In this document: piece by piece, positions 1-11,214 of the stretch | How positions within the stretch are numbered: position 1 is the stretch's first letter | How the letters are laid out: each line of letters starts with the position of its first letter | Assembly: GCF_964340395.1 (NCBI RefSeq) | Contig: NC_135549.1 | Span: forward strand, 30,752,332 to 30,792,331 | Reading direction: 5' to 3' | DNA: 40,000 nt | Source of the DNA: Glandiceps talaboti | Taxonomy: Eukaryota; Hemichordata; Enteropneusta; Spengelidae | Made by a program: the position numbers and the translations under genes | The notes under the pieces: generated by a model | Seen by the model: only the letters and a program-made list of their open reading frames with translations | The model's database searches: none | Told to the model about the DNA's origin: nothing

Positions 1-94
1 ACGCTATTTTGAAAGCCGTGATTAGCATATTATCAATTATACAGTCATACATAGTCATATGCCGGGAGCGATAAAATACGTGCCCACTGAGCTA

Positions 95-96
<2 letters not shown>

Positions 97-148
<52 letters not shown>
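97..148. repeat. (TG)26 microsatellite
   Basis: Uninterrupted alternating TG run of about 52 bp. Open frames across it are artefacts of the dinucleotide repeat. Confidence 0.95.
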
Positions 149-149
<1 letters not shown>

Positions 150-1702
150 TGTTGCTTTTGTGTCACTCAGTGGGGATGACTGGTCAGCTTTGACAATGAT
201 CTCATATCCAATTATTTCTAATTCTTTTCATTGGAAAATGATACACTGTTGCGACTTGCGGGCCGGACCAAAAACTCCAAACCCAGAGCAAATATACATT
301 TAAGGATATCTGAAGAAATTTCATTAAAGATAATAAACACTTTATTAAATCTGCACTACCTGCAACTGGATATATTTTTTCATCATGCAACCAAAGACAT
401 ATTCACCACAAATTGGTCAGTTACTTATAAACAGATATAGTATGTCTTAATTAGTGGTCAATATTATCCATAGGTGGTAATAATTAGACATTACATATGT
501 TAATTAGTCGGATATTGTATTCATAAGTATTGCTTTATCGGGTTTAAATCTTGATCGCCATTGGGGCGCTGATTTAGGGTGGGAGTCAAAAATCCAGTTG
601 ATTTTATTTGATTTGATTTATCATATTTACAGTTAAGTTGCAGCTTTAAGTAGATAGTAACACATATGTTATGACTTCAATTTCTATATTTTGTATGCTC
701 TTAAAAACACATTGATGCCTGCTACTTCAAAATAATGTAATGCTTTGCTTGACAAAAGTGATACAACCAATGGGATTACTAATCGGGTCATGTAGTTATC
801 TACTGTTTTGTGTGTAGCAAGAAGTGACACAAAGTTGCCCTCTGGGTAGCAATACATGCATTGTCACAGTTGATACCATACATTTCAGAAGTATTTTGAT
901 AAATGAACATCCACATGTACGACAAATGTGGTTTTTTGCCTCTAAAACAAGAAGATTGGGCTTTACAAAGTTACATTCGGCTTATTAACTTGTCTCCACT
1001 GCCGTTCATATTTTTCTTCCAGCTCTCATATTTCTTGAGACTATTTATTTGAATAGCAATTTTTCTGCAAACTCTAGGGTTACAGCCACACAATTGCACA
1101 ATGTCACTACATAAACAATATCCCATTTCAAATGGCATGTACTTGTATTCTTTAATTCAATCTGTGACATTTCGGACAAAATGTAACATTTGACAGTTGT
1201 CATTACACAGATAAGTCCTGGAGTATTGAGTATTACATACTTACTAAATTACGTGATCGCGATGTATTCTTTGTGCCACAAATATATTATCATTTTGAAC
1301 TAAAAAGTGCTAACAAACTAAATTGCTTAATTAGCACATAGTTTGCTTATTTTGAACATTTTCATCACGTATCTCAAGTACTGTTTGTGTTAATGAAATA
1401 GCTAAAATTGAGACTTGTTACGTGTAAGCATTAATCTTGGTAGATACATTACGCATATCTTACAATTTAACCTTTCACCTTGACTGCCATCTCAAAGGTG
1501 AAATGGCCAAATTTAGTCTATGAACACTGTGAACGCCATATATCTGCGTAAACTGAATGCCTTCCGTAATGACAAATGTTGTATCTTCATGCTTTGTCGA
1601 AAAGACTAATTCTGCGCTTCCAGACATGACATTGTAAATCCAGTACTTACTACAATAAAAACGTAGTTTAGGAACTCCTGTCGACACAACGTACATATCC
1701 AC
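149..1702. other. Intergenic DNA, no gene recognised
   Basis: AT-rich single-copy-looking sequence. The open frames here are short, lack recognisable protein motifs and have no convincing splice context. I see no RNA gene. Confidence 0.5.
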
Positions 1703-2620
1703 TGTATCACCCCAATATGTAATAATCAACCCAATATGTAATACTAACCCAATATGTAATATGTAGTATGTAGTGAAATATATTGACTTAAGTGTCAAAT
1801 CATATTGGATTAGTATTTCATACTAGTTTAAGGTATTATTACATATTGGGTTAGTGAAACATATTGAGTTAAGTGTTAAAGCATATTGGTTTAGGTTTAT
1901 TACATATTGGGTTAAGATGTTATTACATATTGGGTTAGTATTACATATTGGGTTAAGGTGTTATTACATATTGGGTTAGTATTACATATTGGGTTAAGAT
2001 GTTATTACATATTGGGTTAGTGAAATAAATTGACTTAAGTGTCAAAACATATTGGGTTAGTATTTCATACTAGTTTAAGGTATTATTACATATTGGGTTA
2101 GTGAAACATATTGAGTTAAGTGTTAAAATATATTGGTTTAGGTTGATTACATATTGGGTTAAGATATTATTACATATTGGGTTAGTATTACATAATGGGT
2201 TAAGGTGTTATTACATATTGGGTTAGTCTTACATATTTGGTTAAGGTGTTATTACATATTGGGTTAGTGAAATATATTGACTTAAGTGTAAAAACATATT
2301 GGGTTAGTATTTCATACTAGTTTAAGGTAACATTACATATTGGGTTAGTGAAACATATTGAATGAAGTGTTAAAACATATTGGTTTAGGTTTATTACATA
2401 TTGGGTTAAGATGTTATTACATATTGGGTTAGTATTACATATTGGGTTAAGATGTTATTACATATTGGGTTAGTGAAATAAATTGACTTAAGTGTCAAAA
2501 CATATTGGGTTAGTATTTCATACTAGTTTAAGGTAATATTACGTATTGGGTTAGTGAAACATATTGAGTTAAGTGTTAAAACATAATGGTTTAGATTTAT
2601 TACATATTGGGTTTGTGGTG
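1703..2620. repeat. Hierarchical AT-rich satellite array, copy 1
   Basis: The basic motif is ATTACATATTGGGTTA with alternating spacers (an 18-bp and a 23-bp version, together about 41 bp). These are organised into a higher-order unit. The marker GACTTAAGTGT recurs at about 1785, 2032, 2279 and 2485, giving spacings of 247, 247 and 206 bp; the short unit lacks one 41-bp dimer. The first 55 bp or so (1703-1757) run in the opposite orientation, as CCCAATATGTAATA, and the array then flips for the remainder. Both this array and the one at 5458 begin with the same TGTATCACCCC boundary. Confidence 0.9.
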
Positions 2621-2645
2621 GCCGACAAGTCAACACTATACGGTT

Positions 2646-2690
2646 AGTCGCCTGATGATCGCAACAAGCGTGAAACTCTGAGTATCGACT
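2646..2690 (+). ncRNA. Candidate minimal type I hammerhead ribozyme motif
   Basis: The conserved core elements occur in order: CTGATGA (2652-2658), GAAA (272-75 of this block, i.e. 2672-2675) and a GTA cleavage triplet (2682-2684). Stem I pairs AGTCG (2646-2650) with CGACT (2686-2690). Stem II pairs CGC (2660-2662) with GCG (2668-2670) around AACAA. Stem III pairs ACT (2675-2677) with AGT (2681-2683) around CTG. The pairs 1.1/2.1 (U and C) and 10.1/11.1 (U and U) are mismatched, so activity is uncertain. Short-stem-III type I hammerheads are known from metazoan satellites and Penelope-like retroelements. The motif lies directly at the end of satellite copy 1. The assignment is read by eye from core and pairing, with no folding computed. 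Confidence 0.55.
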
Positions 2691-2718
2691 CATTACATCC
2701 TTACTCTTTTGAATTAAG

Positions 2719-2767
2719 TATACATACATACATACATACATACATACATACATACATACATACATAC
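2719..2767. repeat. (CATA)n microsatellite
   Basis: About twelve perfect copies of the tetranucleotide CATA. Confidence 0.95.
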
Positions 2768-3281
2768 AAATTTAAAGGGAACCGTTAATACGTTTATGTT
2801 TGTTGTTGGTTACTTTTGTTTCATATTGAACCATTTCCAGATTAAACATAGCCACTGAACAGTACCATGTAATACGTTGTATGCTTGAGTGGTCTCGATT
2901 GCACACATATTCAGTTTATTAGTTAGCCGATAGCAAACTGATGAAAGAAAATCAATTAAGATGATTGCATCATTAAAATGTATTGGCTGGAAATAACAAA
3001 AAAAAAAGCGTTTAATCATGATCAGAGTTGACATATTCTCATATCTGCGCTTTTTAAGGAGTAACATCTGTTGAATATTTGTTGACACATAAAAAGGTGA
3101 ACACAAGCCTATCTTAATAATTCAGTGAAATCGTTAGGGATTGACAACATTCATGGAATTAAGATTTATGATATAGGCCTGACGATTGGTTACTTGAGCT
3201 ATGACATACATAGCATAATTGGTGGTTATCATAGTTATGTGTACATAGTTGTTAATTACATTGTAATCATACATTGGGTAC
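2768..3281. other. Intergenic DNA, nothing recognised
   Basis: AT-rich sequence with short open frames and no recognisable motif. Confidence 0.4.
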
Positions 3282-3326
3282 GGGAGGTATTAAACGGGGG
3301 ATGTCTGTCTGTGTGTCTGTCATATA

Positions 3327-3370
<44 letters not shown>

Positions 3371-4270
3371 ATCATTTTCTTTAAAACAGATGGCTCAATT
3401 ATAATGAAATTTAGTACATATAATTTTGAGGGTAATGGCTAGACCTGATTATTTTTTGAGCGAGATTTGTTTATGTTAATTAGGAAAATTTGCGTATTAA
3501 TTAAATCAACTAATTAAGCATTATTTTAAGACTGCATACTTCAATTTCAATATAATTTAGTATGTACAATAACCATTAGAAAACGCATTTGTCCCACAAA
3601 ATTTGTTGATGTACCTTACAGTGTTAATGAATAATTTCCATAATTAATTATTTTTGATAATTAGGCTATAACCTAAGACTACACACTTCAGTTTCAATAT
3701 AATTTACTACATACATTAAACATAACAAAGTCCATATGCCCTATACAGTTTGTTGATGTTCCTTACAGTGTTAATAACTAATTTGCATGATTAATGATTT
3801 TCAGTAATTAGGATAGATCTTAAGAATGCATACTTGAATTTCAATATCGTTTAGTACATAATGTTAACCATAACAAAGCAGGTATCACCTATAAATTTTG
3901 TTGATATAGCTTACAGTTTTAATGAATAATTTGCATAATTAATTATTTTAGGTAACTAGGCTATATCTTAAAAAATGCAAGCTTCCAATTCGTATAATAT
4001 GGTACAAATATCAACCATCATAATACGCACCTGTCCTATTAACTTTGTTGATACAACTTTTACCTTTAATGAGTATTTTGAATAACGAACGATATTCAGT
4101 AATTAAGCAGTATCATGCACTCTTAAAATTGTGTGTAATTTGGCATATACATTAACCTGAGAAAACACACTTATAAAAAAAAACCTGTTACCAATTTTGT
4201 TTTAGTTTTAATGAGTAATTTGCATAATTAGTGATTCCCTTACGGGAGGCATTCAGTTTAAATCTGGTAA
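3282..4270 (+). repeat. Dispersed repeat with TG leader and ~147-bp degenerate tandem units
   Basis: It begins with ACGGGAGGTATT, then a TGTC-rich and (TG)n leader (3303-3368). Next come about five degenerate units containing TAATTAGGCTATA, TTCAATATAATTTAGTA and TTTGTTGAT. The TTTGTTGAT marker recurs near 3602, 3749, 3897 and 4043, a period of about 147 bp. It ends with CCTTACGGGAGGCATTCAG (from about 4238), which reappears at 39235. Related copies lie at 4395-4800 and 37320-37680. It shows no coding capacity. Confidence 0.8.
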
Positions 4271-4394
4271 AAAATCCAGCGAGCAGTGTAAACAAATAGT
4301 GTGGTTCTTGGGGTAAGAAGGTCGAAATACCTGAAACAATTTAGTTGGAAAGTCCTGAAACAAAGTGACGTGAAAGTATTCCCCTTTCATTTTG

Positions 4395-4435
4395 CATTCA
4401 GCAAGGAATTGTAATGTTATGCTTCTGTCTGTCTC

Positions 4436-4470
<35 letters not shown>

Positions 4471-5170
4471 TTCTGTCTGTCTTTCTGCCTACCTGTGTGT
4501 GTGTGTGTGTGTGTGTGAAATTGGACAGGATATCTCAAAAATCACTATCGTTTCTAATTACTCTTGCTACACATCTTCCTTATAACAGCAAGAACTGATT
4601 AGATTTTAGTAAGAATAATAATAGATAAGAATAATTAACGATTTTCAGTAATTAGACTATGTTGACAGAGTGCATATAATTTGACACATACATTTGTGAT
4701 ACTAAAGCGCATCTACTGTTAAAATATTTCTAATGTAGCATTTAGTCTTAATTAGTTATTTGCACATATTTTTTAATTAGATGTTGGAAAAATCATAGTA
4801 GGGTTTGACCCATGCTAATTTGAATATCGACCCAACATTCTATGAACGTTTAACATTGCATGTTGCATGTGTTGTGTTGTACGTAAATAGACCGCATCTG
4901 CAGGCAATCTTGCTGGAGAAGTCGTCAAGATAAATTCATTCTCCACTATTTCATTCTCAATCAAAATTGGAAATCTAGCTTTTCTGTACTTTCATGTAGT
5001 GAGTGAGGAACATGTTAACACTACCGTGTCTCTGTTTGCTGTGTGAGAACATGAGATGAGATGAAAATCATTGCTCATGGTCAAAACAGGTCAGCCTCAA
5101 CTTCCAGGTCAAATCACCAGCTTTCTACCGAAAATTCTTCAATAATCAAAACAACTGTGCCAATTATTTT
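4395..5170 (+). repeat. Composite dispersed repeat, copy 1
   Basis: It has two parts. The first (4395-4800) is a (CTGT)n/(TG)n leader (about 4423-4518) followed by one diverged unit of the TAATTAG-rich family at 3282. The second (about 4888-5170) begins CATCTGCAGGCAATCTTGCT and contains CTTCCAGGTCAAATCACCAG. The same two parts occur in the same order at 37320-38290, so they are probably one mobile unit. I could not identify the family. Confidence 0.7.
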
Positions 5171-5457
5171 ACTCGGGAAATTTAAAGCACATAAGAATTC
5201 GGGAAATTTGTTAACTTTCCGGTCCACCTTAAGAAACGTATGATCGAAAAACCGGGTGGAATTTTCCAAGGATCAGGTTTGCTTCATGACATCGCTGTAA
5301 AATCAGTATTCTAGCAAATAATTCATAAATTGATTTACTGGCGTGGAAGAAGAGATGTCATTTCAGGTGTATGATTTTACAGTATCTAAAATGTTGGACT
5401 TTAATAAAAGTTACTGCTACTTGAAAATACGCCAAACTCAAGTTTGCAGAAGTGGAT

Positions 5458-5747
5458 GTATCACCCCAATATGTAATAATCAACCAAATATGTAATACTA
5501 ACCCAATATGTAATAACACCTTAACCCAATATGTAATACTAACCCAATATGTAATAACACCTTAACCCAATATGTAATAAACCTAAACCAATATGTTTTA
5601 ACACTTAACTCAATATGTTTCACTAACCCAATACGTAATATTACCTTACACTAGTATGAAATACTAACCCAATATGTTTTGACACTTAAGTCAATTTATT
5701 TCACTAACCCAATATGTAATAACATCTTAACCCAATATGTAATACTA
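5458..5747. repeat. AT-rich satellite, copy 2, inverted relative to copy 1
   Basis: About 290 bp of AACCCAATATGTAATA units, the reverse complement of the main part of the array at 1703-2620. The length is close to one 247-bp higher-order unit plus an edge. It starts at the same TGTATCACCCC boundary as copy 1. Confidence 0.9.
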
Positions 5748-6036
5748 GGATTTCAGATCATGCCATATGGAAATGTTCACATGTAAGACAAATGTTGATC
5801 ACGCCATTGGAAAATTGAGTATTAATCTGAACTCGATAATCAACAAGTTATCTTGTTTACAAGAACTAATCTATGTTGTTTAATCAAAACACTTGACATT
5901 TGTTATCTAGCGATAAATGTAACTAGTGTAGGATTAGTAAATAAGTCAACATATTATTTGATCATGCTGTTGTTAGCTCCTGTTTGTAACTAAGTAGTTT
6001 AAATTGAATTTAACGTTAATTTAGGTGAAATGTGCC

Positions 6037-6070
6037 AAAATTCCGAATATGGTATTTCTGGATCGTAACA
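6037..6070 (-). mobile_element. LTR-terminus-like fragment
   Basis: On the minus strand this begins TGTTACGATCCA and then stays alignable for about 34 bp with the start of the LTR-like block at 20797. Only the terminus is shared, so it is either a small remnant or a related family. Confidence 0.35.
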
Positions 6071-6102
6071 GTTCTATAAGGTTTGCCTAGAACTATACTG
6101 TT

Positions 6103-6175
6103 AGTCGCCTGATGACCTATAATGCTCTGCTACTAATATTTGCATCGAGCACTGTTCTCTCCAGCGAGACTCTCA
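6103..6175 (+). ncRNA. Degenerate hammerhead-like motif
   Basis: ACTATACTGTTAGTCGCCTG followed by ATGA nearly repeats the sequence entering the motif at 2646, including CTGATGA (6109-6115). The GAAA box has become GAGA (6166-6169), the stem II region is much longer, and the CGACT arm of stem I is absent. It is best read as a decayed relative that would not be expected to cleave. Confidence 0.4.
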
Positions 6176-6183
6176 TATTTATA

Positions 6184-6188
<5 letters not shown>

Positions 6189-6253
<65 letters not shown>
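6189..6253. repeat. (TA)n microsatellite
   Basis: About 65 bp of alternating TA. Confidence 0.95.
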
Positions 6254-6256
<3 letters not shown>

Positions 6257-6329
6257 GACTGGATGTACGCACCTCACGAAACAGTTCTGTAGGGTCTATA
6301 GCATATAATTTGGTTCAAATTTTCAAAAC

Positions 6330-7521
<1,192 letters not shown>

Positions 7522-7886
7522 CTTGTCGTATTTGGTCCTTTATGTAATTTAAGTTACCTTTTTGCATCTACGTTTCACTTATTTCAGTCAGTACTGAAAA
7601 TTATATTGTGACTGTATATCCATTCACATACAGTGCCAGTTTACAGTCAAACACTCAGTATGTAGTTGTGTACGTAGTTGTCATGATTTGGTCTGTATTC
7701 ATACGCTATATATGGTACACCTTTCACCATGAAGATGGGTCGTGTGTCTTCATTGTGCCCAATTCGACTCTCTTTCAAAATTTTGGAAACCTGAACCATG
7801 GTAACCATGGTATTACTTTACCACAAAATTCATCAAGCGTTGAGTAAGAGTCCTGTCCATGTAACAGACGAGAAGACCCAGAGACA
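7522..7886 (+). pseudogene. Truncated rhodopsin-like GPCR pseudogene (copy psi-A)
   Basis: DNA similarity to the intact copy at 8638 runs from ACTTGTCGTATTTGG, equivalent to the start of TM3, through to GTAACAGACGAG in the third intracellular loop. The segments equivalent to the TM3 serine-rich stretch, the TM4 MIWSV motif, the YVYRHEDRLCV loop 2 region and the TM5 Pro region can all be followed. Reading frame is lost through indels and stops, and TM1, TM2, TM6 and TM7 are missing. Past the third-loop position the sequence switches directly into DNA resembling the 5' intron of the next copy. That suggests unequal exchange or deletion between tandem copies. Confidence 0.85.
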
Positions 7887-8627
7887 CTTATAAATCACCC
7901 CTATTCGCCTTTTCTATTTTTTCTCATTTGTATCTGCTTCATTGTTGCGGACTTTATCCCTTCCCTCTTCCCTTCATCTACATTACTTTATGTCTCTCAA
8001 GAGTTATCTCTCCATCTCCATATCTCAACATCTTACTTTATCAGATTGCACATTCATCTTTGATTATTGGTTATCTTCCTAGTACAATTATTTTTATAGT
8101 GTTCTGTTTAAAACGTTGGCCACAATGTAATGAACAGATGTCCATAGCGACAGAATGCTTCACAATTCAGTGAAGATGTAGATACAAGTTTATCAAATTA
8201 TGATGCCATAGATACATTAGATGGCCGTCTTTTATGGTAAACTTGACTTCATCATCGCTTAGCAATATAAAGTAACATAGATTAGGCCTACTTGAATTGC
8301 AATGCATCCAGCCCTGTGTAAAAAGGTTACAAATTACAATTATGAACAAAAGCAAACACATTGTAATCTAGTTGACAGATCGATGTTTTACAACTTCGAG
8401 GTAGGGAAACAAAGTGTTCAATTATTTACAAAGTAGTTCATTATGACATTAGGGTTCTTTCAATACAACGTAAATAACCTAGGACATTAGCAGGTCCCCG
8501 CAGGCAAGATGTTCGCAAAGATGTGGGCAAACATAAATACCTGACTTCATTTCTCTTTATTAAAAGATTATTTTTAATTTCCATGTTACCATGACATTAC
8601 TTAGTCTTTTCAATTTCTTTATTTCAG
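7887..8627 (+). other. 5' flank/intron-like sequence of GPCR-1
   Basis: The pyrimidine-rich stretch 7900-8090 (for example CTTCCCTTCATCTACATTAC) resembles the DNA upstream of GPCR-2 (17030-17190) and GPCR-3 (23910-24070). In those copies it lies between a candidate non-coding first exon and the coding exon. Here the equivalent of the first exon is missing, because pseudogene psi-A sits in its place. A splice acceptor, TTTATTTCAG, ends at 8627. Confidence 0.6.
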
Positions 8628-8637
8628 GCAACATATT

Positions 8638-9618
8638 ATGAGTAACGATACTTTTGGCAGAAATAACACCTCCAATGACTTCGATGAAGTAGACACCGGT
8701 TGGGCAAGTTTACTATACAACCAAATATGGATGCGAACTATGTATGGTATCGTGGGTACACTTGGTATCGTTGGCAATCTCCTGGTCATCATAGTATTTC
8801 TACGCATTCCTAAACTGCGAAGCAACACAAATTACTTGATCGTCAACTTGGCTATATCAGATTGCCTGGCGGGCCTCTTTCTTCTGCCTCTCCATGTAAC
8901 GCCTGAAATGGTTCCACCAATAGGCTTAGCTGGAGATATCACTTGTCGTATCTGGCTGTCAAAGTATCCTCTGTGGACTTGCTTTTATGCGTCGACGTTT
9001 TCACTTCTTTCAGTCAGTGCCGAATGTTATTATGCGATTGTGTATCCGTTGCATTACGACGTTAATTTCAGAACAAAACACGTCCTGTTTGGAATAGCTA
9101 TGATTTGGTCTGTTGCAATATCATTCAATAGTTACATGTGGTATGTATACCGACACGAAGACAGGCTGTGTGTCATTGAGTGGCCGAGTTTGGTTTTCTT
9201 TCGATTTTGGGGAATCCTGATTTTTCTCCTTCATTACCTTGTTCCCATGGTAACTATGGTATTCTTTTACTGCAAAATTTATCAAGCCTTGAGTGAGAGT
9301 TCTGTTCATATAACAGACGAGCTGGCGCGGAGTAATCTAAAAGCCAAAAGAAAAGTCATACTCATGCTCATCATTGTTATAGGTGCATTCGCCATATGTT
9401 GGACCCCTGCTTATATTCTTTGGCCACTGTATGTTAGTGGGTTATTGAATGATCTAAGAGACTGGTATTTAATTGCTTGCGTTTTGTTGGGGTTTTCAAA
9501 CTGCTGTTGTAATCCGTTTATATACGCTTTCAAAAATCGTCAGTTTAGGAATGGGGTGAGATTTCTGATATTTGGTAACAGTAATGTTATTGAAGATAAT
9601 TCTCAATTCTCATTCTAA
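8638..9618 (+). CDS. Rhodopsin-like (class A) GPCR, orphan, copy GPCR-1
   Basis: This encodes a 326-residue seven-transmembrane receptor in one coding exon, expected in the plasma membrane and coupled to G proteins; the ligand is unknown. Visible landmarks are N-glycosylation sequons at N3 and N9/N10, GN at 46-47 in TM1 (N1.50), SD at 74-75 (D2.50), the disulfide pair C103 and C178, CWTP at 254-257 in TM6 and NPFIY at 292-296 in TM7. The ERY motif seen in its paralogues reads E129-C130-Y131, so the near-invariant R3.50 is replaced by Cys. The tail after TM7 is short. The ATG at 8638 was chosen because it follows the acceptor ending at 8627, and the preceding bases align with those of the other copies. 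The ERYYAIVYP-type TM3 end of the family suggests a peptide-receptor-like subfamily (inference). The R3.50 change makes normal signalling doubtful. Confidence 0.9.
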   Translation: MSNDTFGRNNTSNDFDEVDTGWASLLYNQIWMRTMYGIVGTLGIVGNLLVIIVFLRIPKLRSNTNYLIVNLAISDCLAGLFLLPLHVTPEMVPPIGLAGDITCRIWLSKYPLWTCFYASTFSLLSVSAECYYAIVYPLHYDVNFRTKHVLFGIAMIWSVAISFNSYMWYVYRHEDRLCVIEWPSLVFFRFWGILIFLLHYLVPMVTMVFFYCKIYQALSESSVHITDELARSNLKAKRKVILMLIIVIGAFAICWTPAYILWPLYVSGLLNDLRDWYLIACVLLGFSNCCCNPFIYAFKNRQFRNGVRFLIFGNSNVIEDNSQFSF

Positions 9619-9863
9619 ATGGTGAATACAACGTAATGTGTTTTTGAATTTTAACAGCTGCAATGATATTTTAGTGTACACCATTCTACTTGTGTTTTGT
9701 ATATATTGCTTTACTCTCGTTCTTACATAGACTAAGCTTTAGTATTCAAGATAAATCTGTATCTCCAATAATAGCTTACCTGTATATGATTACCAATGTA
9801 TTATTTATTCGTAACAGGGGTCCATTATTACCCACAAGTAGTGCTAGCACACGTGAAGGCTCA

Positions 9864-9869
9864 AATAAA
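9864..9869 (+). terminator. Candidate polyadenylation signal for GPCR-1
   Basis: AATAAA about 250 bp after the stop codon of GPCR-1, inside a 3' flank that has homologues near other copies. Confidence 0.4.
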
Positions 9870-9995
9870 GACTAAAAAATTACAAGTAAATAATGGAACC
9901 ATTGTAGACCTAGTAAAGTGCCAAAAGATATCTCAGATATAAGGCGAATATGACATGTACTTTTTGTTTGATGGGACATGTCATGACAAGTGTAA

Positions 9996-10375
9996 GGGGC
10001 GAGATCAATAGTTCAATGTAGGATAAAAAAAATATACATTCTTTTGCTTTGGGGGTGGGGGAGAGGTTGAGCCATTTTAGTTCTCATCCTACAAAATCAA
10101 TTTTACTTTTAATGGATGTTTGGTATCCCTAAATACAAATATTTCTTTAACAAATGTCAAATTGAGAAATGCAAGTTTTTTTTGCTATATAGTAAATGCA
10201 TGGCACTAAAATAATGTAAAGTGTCAACAAAAGAATATTTGTACTCACTACATACTGGCATTATTGAATCAATTTTCTATTTTGGCCAATTTAGTTAGGA
10301 GAAGGGTGGAGGGGTCTGAGGCCGAAATATAAGAGTTTAGTTTTTTATTCGACATTGAACTATTGTTCTCGCCCC
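9996..10375. mobile_element. PIF/Harbinger-like MITE, 380 bp
   Basis: Terminal inverted repeats of about 37 bp: the left end GGGGCGAGATCAATAGTTCA continues for about 17 bp, and the reverse complement of the right end starts GGGGCGAGAACAATAGTTCA. The two arms differ at only a few positions. The element is flanked on both sides by TAA (9993-9995 and 10376-10378), matching the 3-bp TWA target-site duplication typical of PIF/Harbinger. The interior is non-coding, so the element is non-autonomous. It inserted in the 3' flank of GPCR-1. Confidence 0.8.
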
Positions 10376-10768
10376 TAAATCAAATATGTCATGAACATTT
10401 ATCAGGTGCCAAATAATTGATATCAAATAGTGTGATACCAGAGGAATATGAATAATTATTGTTAACTGAAATCCTAATAAACATTGAAATAAATCAAATC
10501 ATTTTAAGCAAATCGGAGCTATAAAGAAAATATACAATAATATACATGTCGATATGCTTTTGTAGTAACATTTAAACAAATAATTGCCGCAGTTGCATTT
10601 AATAGTTAATCAAATTGTTCTTATGTCTGTCTCGTTTATAGTGTGTCGATGGCTTTTGTTTTGTTTTGTGAACTACCATGCTGTGTTTCTTTGTTGTGTT
10701 TCACAAATATTCATTCATTATCATATCACCTTGACTCAGCTGTTAGTTTCTCTTTACCCCATCACATT

Positions 10769-10852
10769 CAATTTCAATTCATAACATCCATAATCACAAT
10801 TTCAATTCATAACATCCATAATCACAATTTCAATTCATAACATCCATCATCA
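10769..10852. repeat. 28-bp tandem repeat, three copies
   Basis: Three head-to-tail copies of a 28-bp unit containing TTCAATTCATAACATCCAT. Only the third differs, by one base. Confidence 0.95.
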
Positions 10853-10925
10853 CCTTCTTTCTACATATCTTTCGTCACATGACCTTTACCTTGTAAGTAT
10901 GTACGACAAGCTATTTAAGGCAGAA

Positions 10926-11164
10926 GTGCAGACATGGCCAGTATGGCTACCCCAATGTATACATTTTCTCCTGTATACTTTCAGGGTTGTTCATTATTTA
11001 TCTCTCCAGTTATTTTGACATTGTACCTGTACCTTTAATTTCACAGTTATTTGTAGTTATCTTGATTTTGTATCTGTATTGTATTTATTGGAAGTATTCT
11101 TAGGAGTGCAGACATGGCCAGTACTGCTACACAAATGTAGAACATTTCTCGTGTATACTTTCAG
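10926..11164 (+). repeat. Direct repeats of ~60 bp with LTR-like signals
   Basis: GTGCAGACATGGCCAGTA begins near-identical blocks at about 10927 and 11106; both end in TGTATACTTTCAG. A TATA-like CTATTTAAGG lies just before the first block and an AATAAA follows the second (near 11165). This could be part of a solo LTR or a local duplication. I could not define element ends. Confidence 0.4.
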
Positions 11165-11214
11165 AATAAAGATACTTTCGAGTCACACTTCAACTTCTGA
11201 GACTTATTCTAAAT

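Noticed and set aside
1703-2620. Interstitial telomere-like repeat
   Set aside because: The motif TTGGGTTA superficially resembles telomeric DNA, but the unit is a ~20/41/247-bp hierarchy, not a hexamer array.
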